Assembly (NCBI GenBank): GCA_022266195.1
Contig: WHVY01000005.1
Location: 7,254,001 to 7,318,000 of the forward strand
From: Tetranychus cinnabarinus
Lineage: Eukaryota > Arthropoda > Arachnida > Trombidiformes > Tetranychidae
Length of the DNA: 64,000 nucleotides
Reading direction: 5' to 3'
Part shown: positions 14,032 to 27,046 of the stretch, piece by piece
Numbering within the stretch: the stretch's first letter is position 1
How the letters are laid out: every line of letters starts with the position of its first letter
The notes under the pieces: model-generated
The model's input: the letters and a program-made list of their open reading frames with translations, nothing else
What the model was told of the DNA's origin: nothing
Database searches by the model: none
Translations under genes and position numbers: made by a program

Positions 14032-14136
14032 AATACAGAAACTATTGAGGCTAAGCCTGATCTTTCTGCCATGGATTCCAAGGAGCTGAAGGACTTTCCG
14101 TCCGAGCTTCGAGGTTATTTAAGCTCACTCGACTAA
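14032..14136 (+). pseudogene. Short coding-like stretch next to the 13.84 kb element
   Basis: Immediately after the inverted repeat, the plus frame reads NTETIEAKPDLSAMDSKELK and then DFPSELRGYLSSLD before TAA at 14134. The acidic and lysine-rich composition and higher GC differ from the noisy frames around it. The GTTTTACAG at the end of the element could serve as a splice acceptor or simply mark the insertion point. No family is recognised. It may be the tail of a decayed gene cut by the element, or chance. Confidence 0.3.
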
Positions 14137-17100
14137 TTGATCTTTCGATGAAATTTGACGATTGTGGTGCAATATTTGGCCCCTGCACACACTTTCTCGC
14201 ATGAATTTTCACTTCTTCTCCTTACTTCGATTTCGACTTGGATTAGAATAATGCAGAAGTTTTAAGGAAACCATAATCGTCTAACTGCTGATCGCATAAG
14301 AACGGACAAGAAACGTATTAGTTTTTGACTTGCATTGCCCATTAGCAAGTCTAAAATAATAACGATTTTTGAAGCGTGTTTCGAATTGCATTCGGAGATG
14401 AAAGTCCTTCATAAGAGCACTTGATTCAAATACAACATCAATGGCTGCTGAGTTATGAACAGACACTTTGAACATTGAAATAAGAATGTCATTTTGTGCA
14501 AATAAAGTTTAACGATTCAAGACACTTTCAAAGTAACCAAGAGCATTGAAGGGAAGCAAAAAATCAAATTTTTATTTCCTCATTCAATATTTGTCTTTTT
14601 TTATTGAGTCATTTTACTGGTGAAAACAACTAAACTATCAAACAATAATTTCATTAAATAAAGATTTGACGAGCTAAATGTTTCTCCATGAAACTTTGGT
14701 GCCAATTGAATGTCTTTTGAGGCAACTTTATTGTCAAATGAAGTATTAAAACGAAATGAGTGTGGAAAGAAAAGGAAAAGTGTCAATTTCTACTGAATAA
14801 TATGATTAGTAACACTTAACAGAAGATATTAGCCTTTTTATTTCAAGTATTTTGCTTGGAATAATAAAATAACCAGAAAATAAAACAATAAACGAAATGA
14901 ACTATTGAACCAATCACAACAATTTTCACCATTTGTGTAGTTCGACTGGATAATTTAAAACAGTTTATTGAACAAATAATTGAATAAAAAGAGTAAAATT
15001 TCGCATTTTTGTAACATTTAAAAGAAAATCGAAAAAATAGTTTTGCATTTTTAACACTTTTCTTTACAAATTTTTCTCACAACATCATTCCTCATTGGAA
15101 AACCATCATCATCATTATCATCCTTCATTCCAAGTATTGACAGAATAATAATAACAATATAATAATAGTGATAATAAAAGTATAAGCAACAACAAAAGTA
15201 AAACAATATTTTCTTCTTTCTTCATCGTTTCTCATTTTCTTTTCGCCTTTCCCTTTTTCATTCAATATCAACATCAGACTGATGGTTTAGAATCATCAGT
15301 TGCATCATGATTCAGCTCAATACAAATACGCAATTGACCTGTCACTCTTAATGGTGTAAGCTTTGACAGATTTTCTTTTCACAGGGAATATCAAAATGTT
15401 TCTTCTCTTTCCTTGGAATAATCGCACATTCAAATAAAACAATCGTCATTTTTATAGCTCAATTATGCTCAATATCGAATGCATAAAATTCATTCAAATC
15501 TGCGAATTCATTAAATCCAAATTGCTTTCTTTCGATATTCAACTTTCCCAATAAAATTTTGAAATGCAAGAAATGGCATTCAAGATTCAGAATTCACCAA
15601 ACTTTTTACACTGAAAATTCACGTTTCGTTAAAAGTCATTGTTAAATTGAAACTTAAAACTTCAAATCGAATTCGCCGAAACTGTTTTTAAAAACTAAAG
15701 TTCGAAGCTGAAAAGAATTTGCAAAAAAGAAAAACTTTGAAGAAAATGTAAATTAATGAAAAGATGAAAAGTTGTGAAGACATTGCAGGTCGAGAAAAAG
15801 TTGATTGAAGGAAATGGCTGTCAATCGATTGGTGTAGTTTGACGGATAGTTAATGAAATGTTGCTTTTGCTTCAACTTGTTTGGTAATGGATCAATTGGA
15901 ATCAATTAAATAGACGCCTAAAAAGGTGCGATTAATCACTTTTCTCACAACAGCTATTCATATCTAGTTACCTGAAAGTGAACAAATCATCATTACGAAT
16001 GGCGATAATGCAATATCTTTCCAATGATAACCTTTTCTCATTTTCAATTTCAGACTTATTCTTGAGCTTCTTTCTTTTCCCTCTCTCCTCTCACTTCAAA
16101 TGACCCCTTAAGGCTTCAACCTATCTTTTCATCTCAAGTTCAACTTTATTCCTGTTGGGTTACAAGGTGATTGATTCAACTTTATCCCTGCTCTTTGAGA
16201 CTTCATTTTTCTTTCCCAAACCAATCCAATTGATCATTAATCAAACAAAAAAAACGTTCAACAATTTTACTGATGAGGAGGAGTGGGATGAACAGGGAAA
16301 CAGAATTGATGGAAATTCCAATTTTGCCTCACTTCTTATTCACCATTTCATGAGTCTGAATATTGTGAGAATCTTTTGGACTTTTCAATTTCAACTATTC
16401 GTTTGCATTCATTTTTTATCTTTTGTTTCTTTCCCTTTGCTTACTTGAAAAGCCATTTGATGTGATCTTTGATCAAATTGGAAAACATGATTAGTTTCAA
16501 TGGCTGAACTCATTTGGTGTGTGGAATGTTAAGGAAAAATAAGATGCAGAAGTTGGGTAAAAACTATTTGCATAAAATGGCTGATCAACTAAGGGATTGA
16601 ACAATTTCATGGTTCGATTGATAGTTTGATATACTTTATCCAAACTGCTCTGAACCTTATTTTTCATTCACAGTTTCTGGACAATATTCAATATCATTAC
16701 CATTATCATGATATCTCATCTTATTCTCATGTGTTGTTGGGTTTGAGCGAGAAAAGATAAACAGTTAATGATGGAATGGAATGGCAAAGGTTCATGATGG
16801 AAATAACAGTGAAAGGGTGAGATTATATTGAAGACAAGAAAATGCTTTGCAACTAAAAAATTTGGTTACCAATTTTGCTATCAATGAATGGAGTGGAGAG
16901 AAAAATGACTTTTCTTTCATTTCTTTTCACCTTTATTCTCACTTATTCCAAGTCTTTTTGCTCACTGATTCCCAGGAATGTTCACTTTTCTATTGAAATG
17001 TTGACCATCTTTTTAAATTGCTAGCTTGACATTCACCTCAAGACTTGAATAACTCGATACTTTTGTTCAATTTCATTCTTATAAGTCATTCAAATTCCCC

Positions 17101-20100
17101 CAAAACCGAGATTGGCTTTGTTACAATAACAAGCATGTTAAAATGAGTGGACAGAAAAGAGGAAAATAACTTGATAAAATCAAAAAGTAAATACGAAAAT
17201 TTAAAGGTCGATTTAGATCAATCGTTCATTCACTTTACATTCAATGCTCTTTATGGACTTTATTTGTTCACGTCCACTTTGAAGGTGTCCAAATGAAAGC
17301 ATCCAATTGGGAGAACTTCAAGGATTTTGTTAGTTTAACTAATGTTCATTAAATGAAGATCGCTAAAAGTCATTTTTATTTAAATGAAACCAAAGAAAAC
17401 ACAATTTCAAAAAAATTTGCATCTAGAAAAATGAATGTTTCGAATGCTTTTTTCTGTGTACAAAATGTACGTATCAGTTTAAAAGCACAATTTTAAAACT
17501 GAATTCCAATTACTGACTTTGAAATGCCGGAAACGACATTCAGACAAACCTATTGTGTTGATCTTTCAATAGCAAAAATACGTGCCTTAGATTCTCATTG
17601 CAATTTTTGATCGACTTTTTTTCCATAAACTTTTGCAGACTTACGATTTCAGATTCGCACTTATTGTTCTATTGATATTTTGGCAGAATTTTGATCTCCA
17701 AGTTCGAATGCAACAGTTTATAGCGACGGCTACATCATCTTTGCACTTGCATTTTGAAAAATTGCGACATACTTGTTCCGCATTTGACAGACTAAATTGA
17801 TTGATTAAATAAAATAGATTTGATGTTTAAAGTAAAAGCTTCACGAGACTGAATAAAATTCTCGTCTCGACACTTGGACTAATGTAAGGTAGAACGATGA
17901 AAGGAGAAAAGATCGCATCAAAAAGTGTTTCCTCAACTGATGGACTGTGGTCATCAATCAATTGTTTCAATTTCATCATCATCCTCATCTTTTTACTCTT
18001 CATTCGTCTTGTTGTAAAAACACTTTAACCGAATGGAAGAAGAAAAAAAACGAAAGAAAAAGTTCAGCATTAAATTGATAACATAATCTGGAAACTAAAG
18101 ACTGTAAGCTTGGGATAAAGAAGAAAGAAAAGGGAAGAAAAAAGTAAACACCAAATTGATGTAAAAGTACGGCAAGGATGATGATCCTTTTTTGATGACA
18201 ATATTGTTTCTACTTTCACTTTTTCTCAGCTTCGTTAAGTTTCATCATGACTCAAATATTTCATGAGCAATAAATTGAATTGTTCATTATCTTTATGGGC
18301 TATCAACATGTCCAAAACTCGATTCCATTTTGGCCTTAAAAGTTTATTGCGATGAAACACAAAAGTTATCAAATTTTCTTTCAATTAGTCCAACATTGAA
18401 TCGAAACATTTCAAGGTTTCAAATTGTTCACAATTGATGATGTTATTAGTTATGATAATCATTTAAAGCTTAAAAGACAAGAAACCAAGTGAAATGAATG
18501 AGTAAAACTTTTATCAAATATCAAGTTACGAAGTTTGAGTAAAAAGTTGTTAAGTTTGTGTTCATTTTTCATAACGATAATAATGATAAGTTGAAACAAA
18601 ATGAAGATGGAATTTCTTGATATAATCGAATCCAAGATTGGATGGAAAGCAGAAGTTGAAATTTTATAATGATGTTCTTCATGTGTAAATGTGATGAGTC
18701 TTCGATGGTTGATGCAACCTTTAAAACTCAAATTGAACAAGAACGAAAATGGAGGAATCGAAGAAAAAATCACTTCCATTTTCACTTACGATTTTGAAAT
18801 GATGATGAGAATAATGATAAGAATAAAAGACGGAAAAAGGAAAAAGAAGGGATGAAAATAAAAGCAATTTTCATTGGAAAATTCAGCTTATTCTTTGATC
18901 TAAAATGAAAAAGGAAGAGAAAAAGTTAAATCTATTTCAATCAATCATTCCCATTTAAGGTAATGCACAAAATATACAAATTTTCTCACTGAAATTCTAT
19001 TGAAACAATCGAGTAAAAACTTAGTCGACATAATTTCTGCAAAGTCCAAAGAATTTCTTATTTATCTGTTTTTTTCTTCTCCTGGTTTGTAATGAAAAGA
19101 GCAACAAGATGAAAGATGTTGATTGAAATGTTAAAGGCTAAGTTGAACGGAAGGCAACTTTTATTTTGTGCTAAGCTGATATGCTAATGGTCATCTGTAT
19201 TCTGTTGAACTCATGAATCTTGAAAGTAAAGTGGAAAAGAGATAAATTTATGGAAATTTTGACGCAAGAAAATCTGATTATTTCTGAGAAGTGAAGGAAT
19301 GGGAAAAAACTGGAATAAGGTTAACATTGCGAATGATTATTTCCTTTAGTTTTTGATTTTTTTGGCGATTCCTCAACATTTGGTAATGATTTTTAAAATG
19401 CAAATCAATTTTTCATGCAAATATGGCAACTTTGATTAACGATTAAAGAATCATTTTACGAATTGCTAGCTGTTCATCGAAATGTTTTATTGGTTGAATC
19501 ATGATTAATTGACCATGCAAGTTGCAAGGAATGTTTACCTTTTTAATAATTGAATAATTCATCTTTGGAGGAGAAAAGGCTTTGAATCTAGTCAGCATGG
19601 TGTAAATAAGCAATAAAAAACCAAGAGAATAGAGTTTTGTGTTCTAATCCTTTCTGTTCATTGATAATCTCTCAGTTGAACATTTTCATAATCATGAGAC
19701 TCTTCATGAGAAAATTGTTTTTGGATAATTCGAGATTCACAGCTGGATTAATAGCCAGACAAACAAGAGTAAACAATGGAACTAGACTGATCTTTATTTA
19801 GTGAGAACCAGCATAAAACTTCGAGTTGATATTTACTGATATTAGAGCTTTAATGTCGTCCAAAATTTATACAAGACTCAATAAAATCTCCATGAAATCA
19901 ATCATTTTTCACGATTTCAAATAAACTTTTTTTGCTCACGAAATTAAATGATTGAATAATTGATGCAGTCGAAGTATTATATTTGCATCAAAAATCGAAA
20001 AGCAAAAAATTGACCTGAAAATTTGTGCAGCAAAATCTGCCACTTTTTCGACTTTGGTAACGAACCGTTTCATGACAATTAATTATGATTGAAACCAAAG
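14137..20100. other. Mostly non-coding, AT-rich
   Basis: Apart from the weak candidate at 17639-17800, I see no supported exon or mobile element. Long frames at 16155-16448 (plus) and 18459-18785 (minus) have chance-level length and no motif. Confidence 0.45.
17639..17800 (+). CDS. Candidate 3' exon with a possible membrane segment
   Basis: After the acceptor-like AAACTTTTGCAG, the plus frame is open for 53 codons to TGA at 17798. It begins TYDFRFALIVLLIFWQNFDL, with a hydrophobic run of about 12 residues, and continues with a mixed polar region. A sequence AAATAAAATAG follows within 20 bp of the stop. No matching upstream exon was found and no family is recognised, so this is a weak candidate for the end of a gene. 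Confidence 0.2.
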   Translation, partial: TYDFRFALIVLLIFWQNFDLQVRMQQFIATATSSLHLHFEKLRHTCSAFDRLN

Positions 20101-20336
20101 TAGCGCCATACTAAACTTTGACATTTTTTCTATCGGGCGACTTCAAGGACAAATTTCTATCTAGAGCCGTTGCTGAGCAATCGGCTTCTGAAAGTTGATA
20201 TATATCATTGATACACCCAGTTGTTGTAAGGCATTAGTTATAAACAGCTAACAAACACTGACCGATCTAAAAAAATTTTTAATATCAGAAACAGTCCTTC
20301 AGATGTCCATTAGAAATTAATTAAGGGATTGATCAC

Positions 20337-20402
20337 GAATGACCTTGAGCGTGCAAACTTATAGTTTTTCAAACTTCCGAAGCTCATTGTTCAAGTCTGA
20401 GA
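20337..20402 (+). repeat. Dispersed repeat, copy 1
   Basis: The core begins GAATGACCTTGAGC and runs through CCGAAGCTCATTGTTCAAGT. It shares this order of motifs with copies at 33261-33324 (minus), 50752-50816 and, more weakly, 54616-54690. It lies in a GC-richer island of about 20.1-20.6 kb that is probably an old transposon. Confidence 0.6.
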
Positions 20403-21776
20403 TGTGTAGGGCTTAAGATGATCTATAATTTATAGAGTTATTTAGGTCTGTATGAAACGCTCGTGCCTGCATAAAGGGTTAGTATGAAAAAATGCCCGGT
20501 ATATTGCATTAAATTTCAGTGCGCTCAGCTTGAGTTTTTGTTCTCTTTCCACATGTATTATATGATAACCAAAATACTATTGAGAAATGTTCTTATTCAT
20601 CATAATTTGATTTACAATTAGCAATAAAACCTTACAAGATTCTGAACTGAAATTTCGAGTAAACTGATGAAGCCACAGGATTCCATTTACTGTCACGTTT
20701 GGTGAATGTAAAGTGCTATAGTTTGTCTGAAATTTTGTGGTCGTCAAAGTTTATCAATGTGAGTATAATGGCTCTTCTCAAATGATTGATGCTATTAATG
20801 CTTGGGTTTTGATTTTTTTTCTTGCTTCTTCGTGAAAGAAAAATGTGATTTAATTGAATAAAAAGATTCAGTTTGACGGAAAATTGACTAAAGATGAATT
20901 ATGATGAAATGATAAAGATAAAGATTTGATTATAATCTTGAAGATGAACAAGTCGGCAATTCACATATAAATGGAATAAGAAATGAAACTGGGAAAAGTT
21001 ATGAATATTATGTTGAAAGAGTGATAGAAATAGTCACTTTTTCTCTCTCTTTTAACACTTATTCTGAAAGATGATGAGAAGCTCTCATGAAGTGGATAAA
21101 GAATGAGAAGAAGAATAAAAATCTAACGGAAGTTTGAAAAGGAGGAAGAAAAACATCATTCAAATGTATGTTTGGGTTGGTGAAGAGAGAAAAAAGTTAA
21201 ACTTGAATACAAGATTATGGAATAATGGAAACGGAAGTTACCCTGAATAATTTGACAGAGAATCATGAGGAGTGAGAGAAAAGGGAAAAAAGAACGAAAA
21301 CTGTGAATAAATGAGATTCAAAAAATGGAAACATCTTTGAGTAAAGTTCATCAAAAGTCAAGCTTCCGATATCGTTTAGTCTTGATCAAAGGATCAAAAT
21401 TTTCTGCTTGACAGAAATAATGATATTATTGACATTTTCCTCAGCTAATAACTATTTATATATTATTTTAGTCTTTTTTCATTCACTTTTGACAAACAAA
21501 ATTTTATGAATAAAATTCAATTTCAACTTTATTCAGAGGTAATATCGAAAGGTGTTCCGCGAATGTCAAATATTTTTGACGGGAAAAAGAATCGATTAAA
21601 CTTTTTCTTCTGATAGTTTGAGACTCTTGTAAAATAGTGAAAGAAAAGACTAACAATGACTTTGTAAGAAGTTTTCAAAGTCATTTGGCGCTCTTTAGAC
21701 TAGCGAACTACAAATGCAAATATTTTGATCAAAACTTTTAGGGGAAATTCCTCTTATTATATTTCAACTATAAATA

Positions 21777-22024
21777 CAGCTGCGAAAATGGAGTTAGACT
21801 TCGATACCATATCTTTGGCGCATTGTTTGGTATCCAAGCATACCGATAGTCAATTTTTTGAGATAAATTAAGCACAATCAACATCGATTCAATGCCTTGA
21901 CCAATGAGTATTGAGTTGATGTTGATTAGCAAAAATCGGTATCTCGGTATCAATATCGGTATGCTTGGATACCAAACAATGCGCCAAAGATATGGTATCG
22001 AAGTCTAACTCCCTTTCGCAACTG
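21777..22024. mobile_element. 248 bp MITE with 71-72 bp terminal inverted repeats
   Basis: The left arm 21777-21848 and the right arm 21954-22024 are reverse complements with only about three differences over 71 bases (one of them a single-base gap). They are separated by a spacer of about 105 bp. The outer ends read CAGCTGCGAAAATGGAG and, on the opposite strand, CAGTTGCGAAAGGGAG. Both ends are flanked by TA (21775-21776 and 22025-22026), the target duplication typical of Tc1/mariner-type elements. It has no coding capacity, so it would be mobilised by a transposase elsewhere. The near identity of the arms suggests a fairly recent insertion or continued pairing between the arms. Confidence 0.85.
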
Positions 22025-24904
22025 TATATGGTACTTATACAGCCGTGAATTTACTTAGTAAAGTTGAATCACTTTTTAAATCAATTGCGCAGGTAATCAG
22101 CTATTGTTATATTATCTAAATTAGATACCTTGACTCAAAATGTATAGGTTAACAATTTTTAATCAGCAATTGATTAAGTTAATTATCGATTTGTTACTAA
22201 AATGCGCAAATTATTCAAAAAGTGGATTCAACTTTCGATTCATGGCTGTGTTGATGTTTGTTTTGCTTCGAAACATTGCATATTCAGATATTTAAGAAAC
22301 TTTTTTTAAAACAATCGATCATCAAATTGATTGATATAAGCTACAAGTTATTTCTTGTTACGAGAAGATATCGTAAGATCGAGTAATCATGTGTAGAGAT
22401 ATCTATTCATGGTTACCTCGATTAATCAAATCCTAAACTGACCCTAACTGTCCTCAGCTCTTCAATTTACAGTAAATTGATTTTTGGAAAAGTATTTATT
22501 TCTGTGGCTTGAAGATATTCCAGAAAGTGAAGAAAAAAGTAAAATATTTAAAACTCGAAGGTTACGTAAATAGCTTTGCTGGAAAGCAATGGAAAAAGTT
22601 GAGATTTGAACCAGTTGAAGTTCTGTTGTAAATAGACCAGAGTTGAGTCCATAATTGACAACTCTTAACTCTTTCATCTATTTGCGTTTTTTAATCAATG
22701 GTAAGTAATCATGGTTGGAATCATCAGTAATCATTGGTCATCTATTATAAACTGTTAGTATTAGAGAAATAACTTAGAGTTATAACTTGCGCATAATTGA
22801 TCAGTTAATTCAAATTAAGTGAATCATCTAAAGGGCAAAGTAGTGGATTAGTCAGATGCTCATGAAACGTTCTCATGGAGATATTTCGCTTATAACTTTT
22901 GACCCCAACATTTTCTCTTGGTAGCACTCCTTGACATTTTTCATCCCTCATTCCATTTCGATTATGAATTACAATTAAAGTCATTACCATGGGATCCAAT
23001 GCTCTTCCCCGAAAAGCGTCTCTCATTCATCTCTTATCATTTTCCACCTGAAATCCATTTATCTTCATTTGAGCTTCATCATGGCTTAAAAAGGGAAACA
23101 AAAGGCTACAACAGAAAACAAATCAAATTCAGATTTACTCATGTTATGTGAATGGTGCATAAACTTGGACGCTATCAATAAGACAATTAATTTATTCAAC
23201 GAGAAGCGAAGGGAAACTTGGAACACTGTCATTCAATATAATCTAATTTGATTCACTAATTGATTCCAAATAAAATTATCGCGTAATCACGATAAAGCGA
23301 AAGGAGACGAGAAAGAAGGAGAAAATTTTTGCTTTGAACTTGTCATTTCACTCATTGTTTCCGTTCAATGGTTTGATGAACATCAAGACTCCAAGGTGCA
23401 CTGAGTTCGGACCAAGTTGAAGGGCAACAGCAAGAAACTGAAAACTGGATATTAGATGGCAATTCAGATGAGCAAAGTCAATGGAAGCAGAAAAAAAGAT
23501 TGAACAGTGAGAAAGGTTAATGTTGTGCATTGAGGATGAAACATTTTCTGTTCGTTTTCCCAACTCAGCATGAAGTCCAATATTAGCAAAGGAGGAGAAT
23601 GATGGTGAAAGGAAAGAGGGTGAAAACTGCATTATAATAGATGCAAGATATCAATTTCTAGGCTTACAATATCATTCAAGAATACAATGTAACTGAAAGA
23701 GAATGGAAAACACTCTTAGTTATACAATCATCATGATATTCATTGAACGACAAAAGTCAAAAGGAGAATCTTTTCACAGCTGATTTAAGAAGAAAGTTCA
23801 TCTTTTTTGTTTGTTTCCTTCTTTGGCTTACAAGATTCAATAGAAAGAAGAAGAAAAAAAATGTTTGTTGAAAAAAAAATTTGCTTTCTCTTTCGTTCTT
23901 CGATTTCATCTGAAAGTTCACAAGTCAAAGAAAAAAAGGATCAGAAATTGAACAATATCAATGTTTTTCTGCTGAACTTTTCCTTCTCAACTTTTTTTCC
24001 TTTGTCCAAACAGAAGAGAAAAAATTGTCTCGAAAAATCTGATTGATAAAGAAAAAGGTTGAAGAGTTTATCGAGTGACTTTAATAATTCTACTTGAAAA
24101 GTGAAATAATTGAAGAATCCAGAATTTCTCATTCGAATTTCATGTTCTTGTTCAAGGAAACCTTTGAAACTTTCATGTTATTCCATTGATATTCAGTTAA
24201 ATCAAAGCTGTTCGACTAATTATCAACAGCCGATTACACCTTTTTTCGGGTAAAAAGTAAACTTTTAAAAGAACTTATTCAATTTTGTTTTCTATTCGAA
24301 AACATTTCGTGGGCATTTCGAACTTCTTTTAGTTTTGTTCTTTATTCTTTTCATCATTATCATCTTGTTTACTAACAAAGTATTGAAGTTTCCATTGAAT
24401 TTCATTTCTACTCCATTAAATCGAAATCAAATGAATAAATTTTTGTAACACTTCACATTGTAACTAGATTTAAATCTTAGCTTCATTTATCTATCTTTAA
24501 CATTGAATTTTTATTCTTTTCATTGCATTGGAAGAAAAAAGAATCTTGAAATCAATCACCAGAATTTATTCAGCATGAAATAAAGTTCAAGGTAAAAGAA
24601 AAACGGAAAGCGAGAAAAAAAAACTGGTCCAATGTTGATCAGGAAAAGTACATGTAGTTGGTAAATGATGAATGGAATCATTTATTGACCCTTAAATGTT
24701 AGCTGCAGTTGCAGTCCAAGTGTTTACTCAAATGATCAGTGAATCATTCAAATACTTGAAATGCTCCAACAGAGCCATTTAACTGTTACTCCAAATAACT
24801 CAAAACTGTTATTACTTCGGTTATGACATTTACTGGTTGAAAAATATTCCAATTCAAGTTCAAACTGAGCAGAAAGTACTTTAAGTCAAAAAAGACAAAA
24901 ATTC

Positions 24905-25260
24905 ACTTTACTTCAGAAATGAGCGAAATGAGTTTATAAAAAAAAGCTACGGAAAAATACTTTTCTTAAAATTCGAGTTTCGATTCTGCACTTGATTACT
25001 TGTTAGTAAGTAGCCAACGAAGTGAAGCTCATGAGTATTTAACAAAATACCGAAACATCGGAAATTTTTTTTACTTGAAAGATGATCGAAATGAAGAAAT
25101 AAAGATTCGTCAAGAAAAAAGTAATAAAAATGCTTTCGCTTGAAATTTTAGTAAAATTCGAGTCTCGGTTTTGTAACTTGAGCACTTGTTAGTTAGCAGC
25201 AGAGGTATGTTCCTGAGTATTTAGCAACATTGAACTTGTTCAAGTTGTGAGTGAAAGTGA
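24905..25260. repeat. Diverged tandem duplication, ~185 bp unit
   Basis: Two adjacent units match in order: AAATTCGAGT at 24970 and again about 185 bp later; ACTTGTTAGT; and GAGTATTTA followed by A/GCAAA. Upstream pieces with GAAATGA and AAAA runs also align loosely. Differences are frequent, so the duplication is old. No coding role is seen. Confidence 0.6.
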
Positions 25261-26911
25261 ACTGAGAAATGTTGACAATTTGTAAATGAATCTTTGAACA
25301 AGTGAACCAAAAAGGCATTTTGTTTAAACTTTGCTCTTGCACCTTTTATCATATTTAATCATTTTGTTGACTTTTGTGTTCCCCAATCAAAGCTGCTTCA
25401 ACGACAACTAATGCGCTTCAACTGAATGACAAAAAGGTTTGAAAGCATCAATAAGAAAGTCATTAGAAATGAAAAAGGCTTTAAATGGCTTTTCATGGTT
25501 GTAATTATATTTTATGAGCAACTAATCTTTTAACTCTCAACAGTTTTCCCTTTAAATTGATGTTATCATTGCCTTTGCAAACAATGAAAATGCACTAATA
25601 ATGAAATAATGATGTAATTGTTTACAATAATGATACTTTTTTTGTTCATCATAATGAGAGTTTATTTTTACCTGAAAACAATTATGAAAATACATTTTCC
25701 TCTCTTTTATTCACATTTCAAATTGACTTTCACTAAGTTTTCAAATTGTTCTAATAAAAGGTAAAAATCTAAACAAGGTTTTTCTTGCCATGAATATTCA
25801 TTTTCTATCCATGAAATTGGATAATGGAACAAGAAAATTTATTTCAAAATAATTAATTTTTCTCTCAATATTTTGATTTATTAATATTCAATCAAGATAA
25901 AACTATTCAAGGCAATAATAAAACTTGAACAAATGCCGAACAGGGAATTGAAGAAGAACACATTTTCGGTTAGAAGAAAGTTCTTTGAAATTGAATGTAT
26001 TTTTAGATGAAATTATTTTGAACAAAAGACTGGAAATGGAAATTTTAATGAAAAATGAATTTTTACTTGAAAAGAAGATGGGAATTGAAGGTGAAAATTG
26101 GACATTAAACGAATTGAAGGAAAAGATGAAATGAAAAAATTGATGAAATGGTTTTAATCAAGGTTCAGATGAGGGTTGTGATTGTGATGGTGAGTCAGGA
26201 AGATGAATGTTTAATGTTTTTGGCTGGGAAAAGAGCAAAGCTCATCAATGAGGAAACAAAATAAATTACAAATGGATTGGGAAAGAGTTATAATAAGATT
26301 ATCTTTTAATTAGTTTCATTAGTTTTGATCCATTTTATTGACCCGCAGTATTTTGTTTCATCGGATTCAGTCGAGATTTCATTTTTGCTTACTGGCTTCT
26401 TCGCATGACAGGCAAATGGACTTTTATCTTGAATATCAAGAGATAAAAGGTGATGATGCAAACTATTGCAGGATGAGGTTGAGTTTTGAAAAGATCAGAT
26501 GTAAGAGTGCAAAGTAGACAGAAATGAAAAGGGAAAAGTGAATGAACAACATTTAATCAGATGGTTTAATCGATGAATACTTTTAACCAGTAAAAAGAAG
26601 CCCAAATCAATTCAATTAACCAACTGTGTAGAGTCAACCAATTACCGAATGATTGGGTCATAAGCTTTTAACTCAATAATTGTGCTTCTTCAACTAAACA
26701 TAGACTTCTGTTCAAGTCAAATGTGCTATTTGCTTTGAAAATTAGTGTAAGTCAAATGCCACGTTTAGAGTCTTTCTAGATGACAAAAGTTCAAACAGAT
26801 TTTGGTTATTTCAGCAGAACATAAAAAAGTTATTCTGTGCGGTATTGATGCAGTTAATTTTAGGATCTCGCGATCTTTCAATTGTGCTTAGCATGACTGA
26901 ACTAAACTTTA

Positions 26912-27046
26912 GATGGCGCTTGTCTACCATTGATGGAAATCGGTTTAAAAGCAGATCAACTGAGGATTGGCACGACGGCTGATGATCATCGAAACAGTTT
27001 TTATTGGAAAGGCATTTTGAAACTAAAGACTTTTAACTTGCGTTGA
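26912..27046 (+). CDS. Coding-like stretch, unidentified
   Basis: The plus frame is open for 44 codons to TGA at 27044 and begins DGACLPLMEIGLKADQLRIG. GC over the first 90 bases is close to half, well above the surroundings. AAACTTTAG just before it could act as an acceptor, with entry in phase 1. No donor or partner exon is evident. It could be an exon or a piece of an old transposon. Confidence 0.22.
   Translation, partial: DGACLPLMEIGLKADQLRIGTTADDHRNSFYWKGILKLKTFNLR

Noticed and set aside
16155..16448. 97-codon plus-strand frame with an acidic patch
   Set aside because: No conserved motif, no splice or promoter context, and length expected by chance.
16615..16630. GGTTCGATTGA resembling a tRNA box B
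   Set aside because: No box A at the right distance and no cloverleaf can be formed.
18459..18785. 108-codon minus-strand frame
   Set aside because: Chance length and no domain signature.
23348..23632. 94-codon minus-strand frame with a GC-raised centre
   Set aside because: The stretch FLAVALQLGPNSVHLGV looked protein-like, but the frame has no clear donor and no family; not strong enough to annotate.
10425..26921. GCGCCAT words at 10.4, 20.1 and 26.9 kb
   Set aside because: Only 7-10 shared bases with different flanks; not enough to claim a repeat family.
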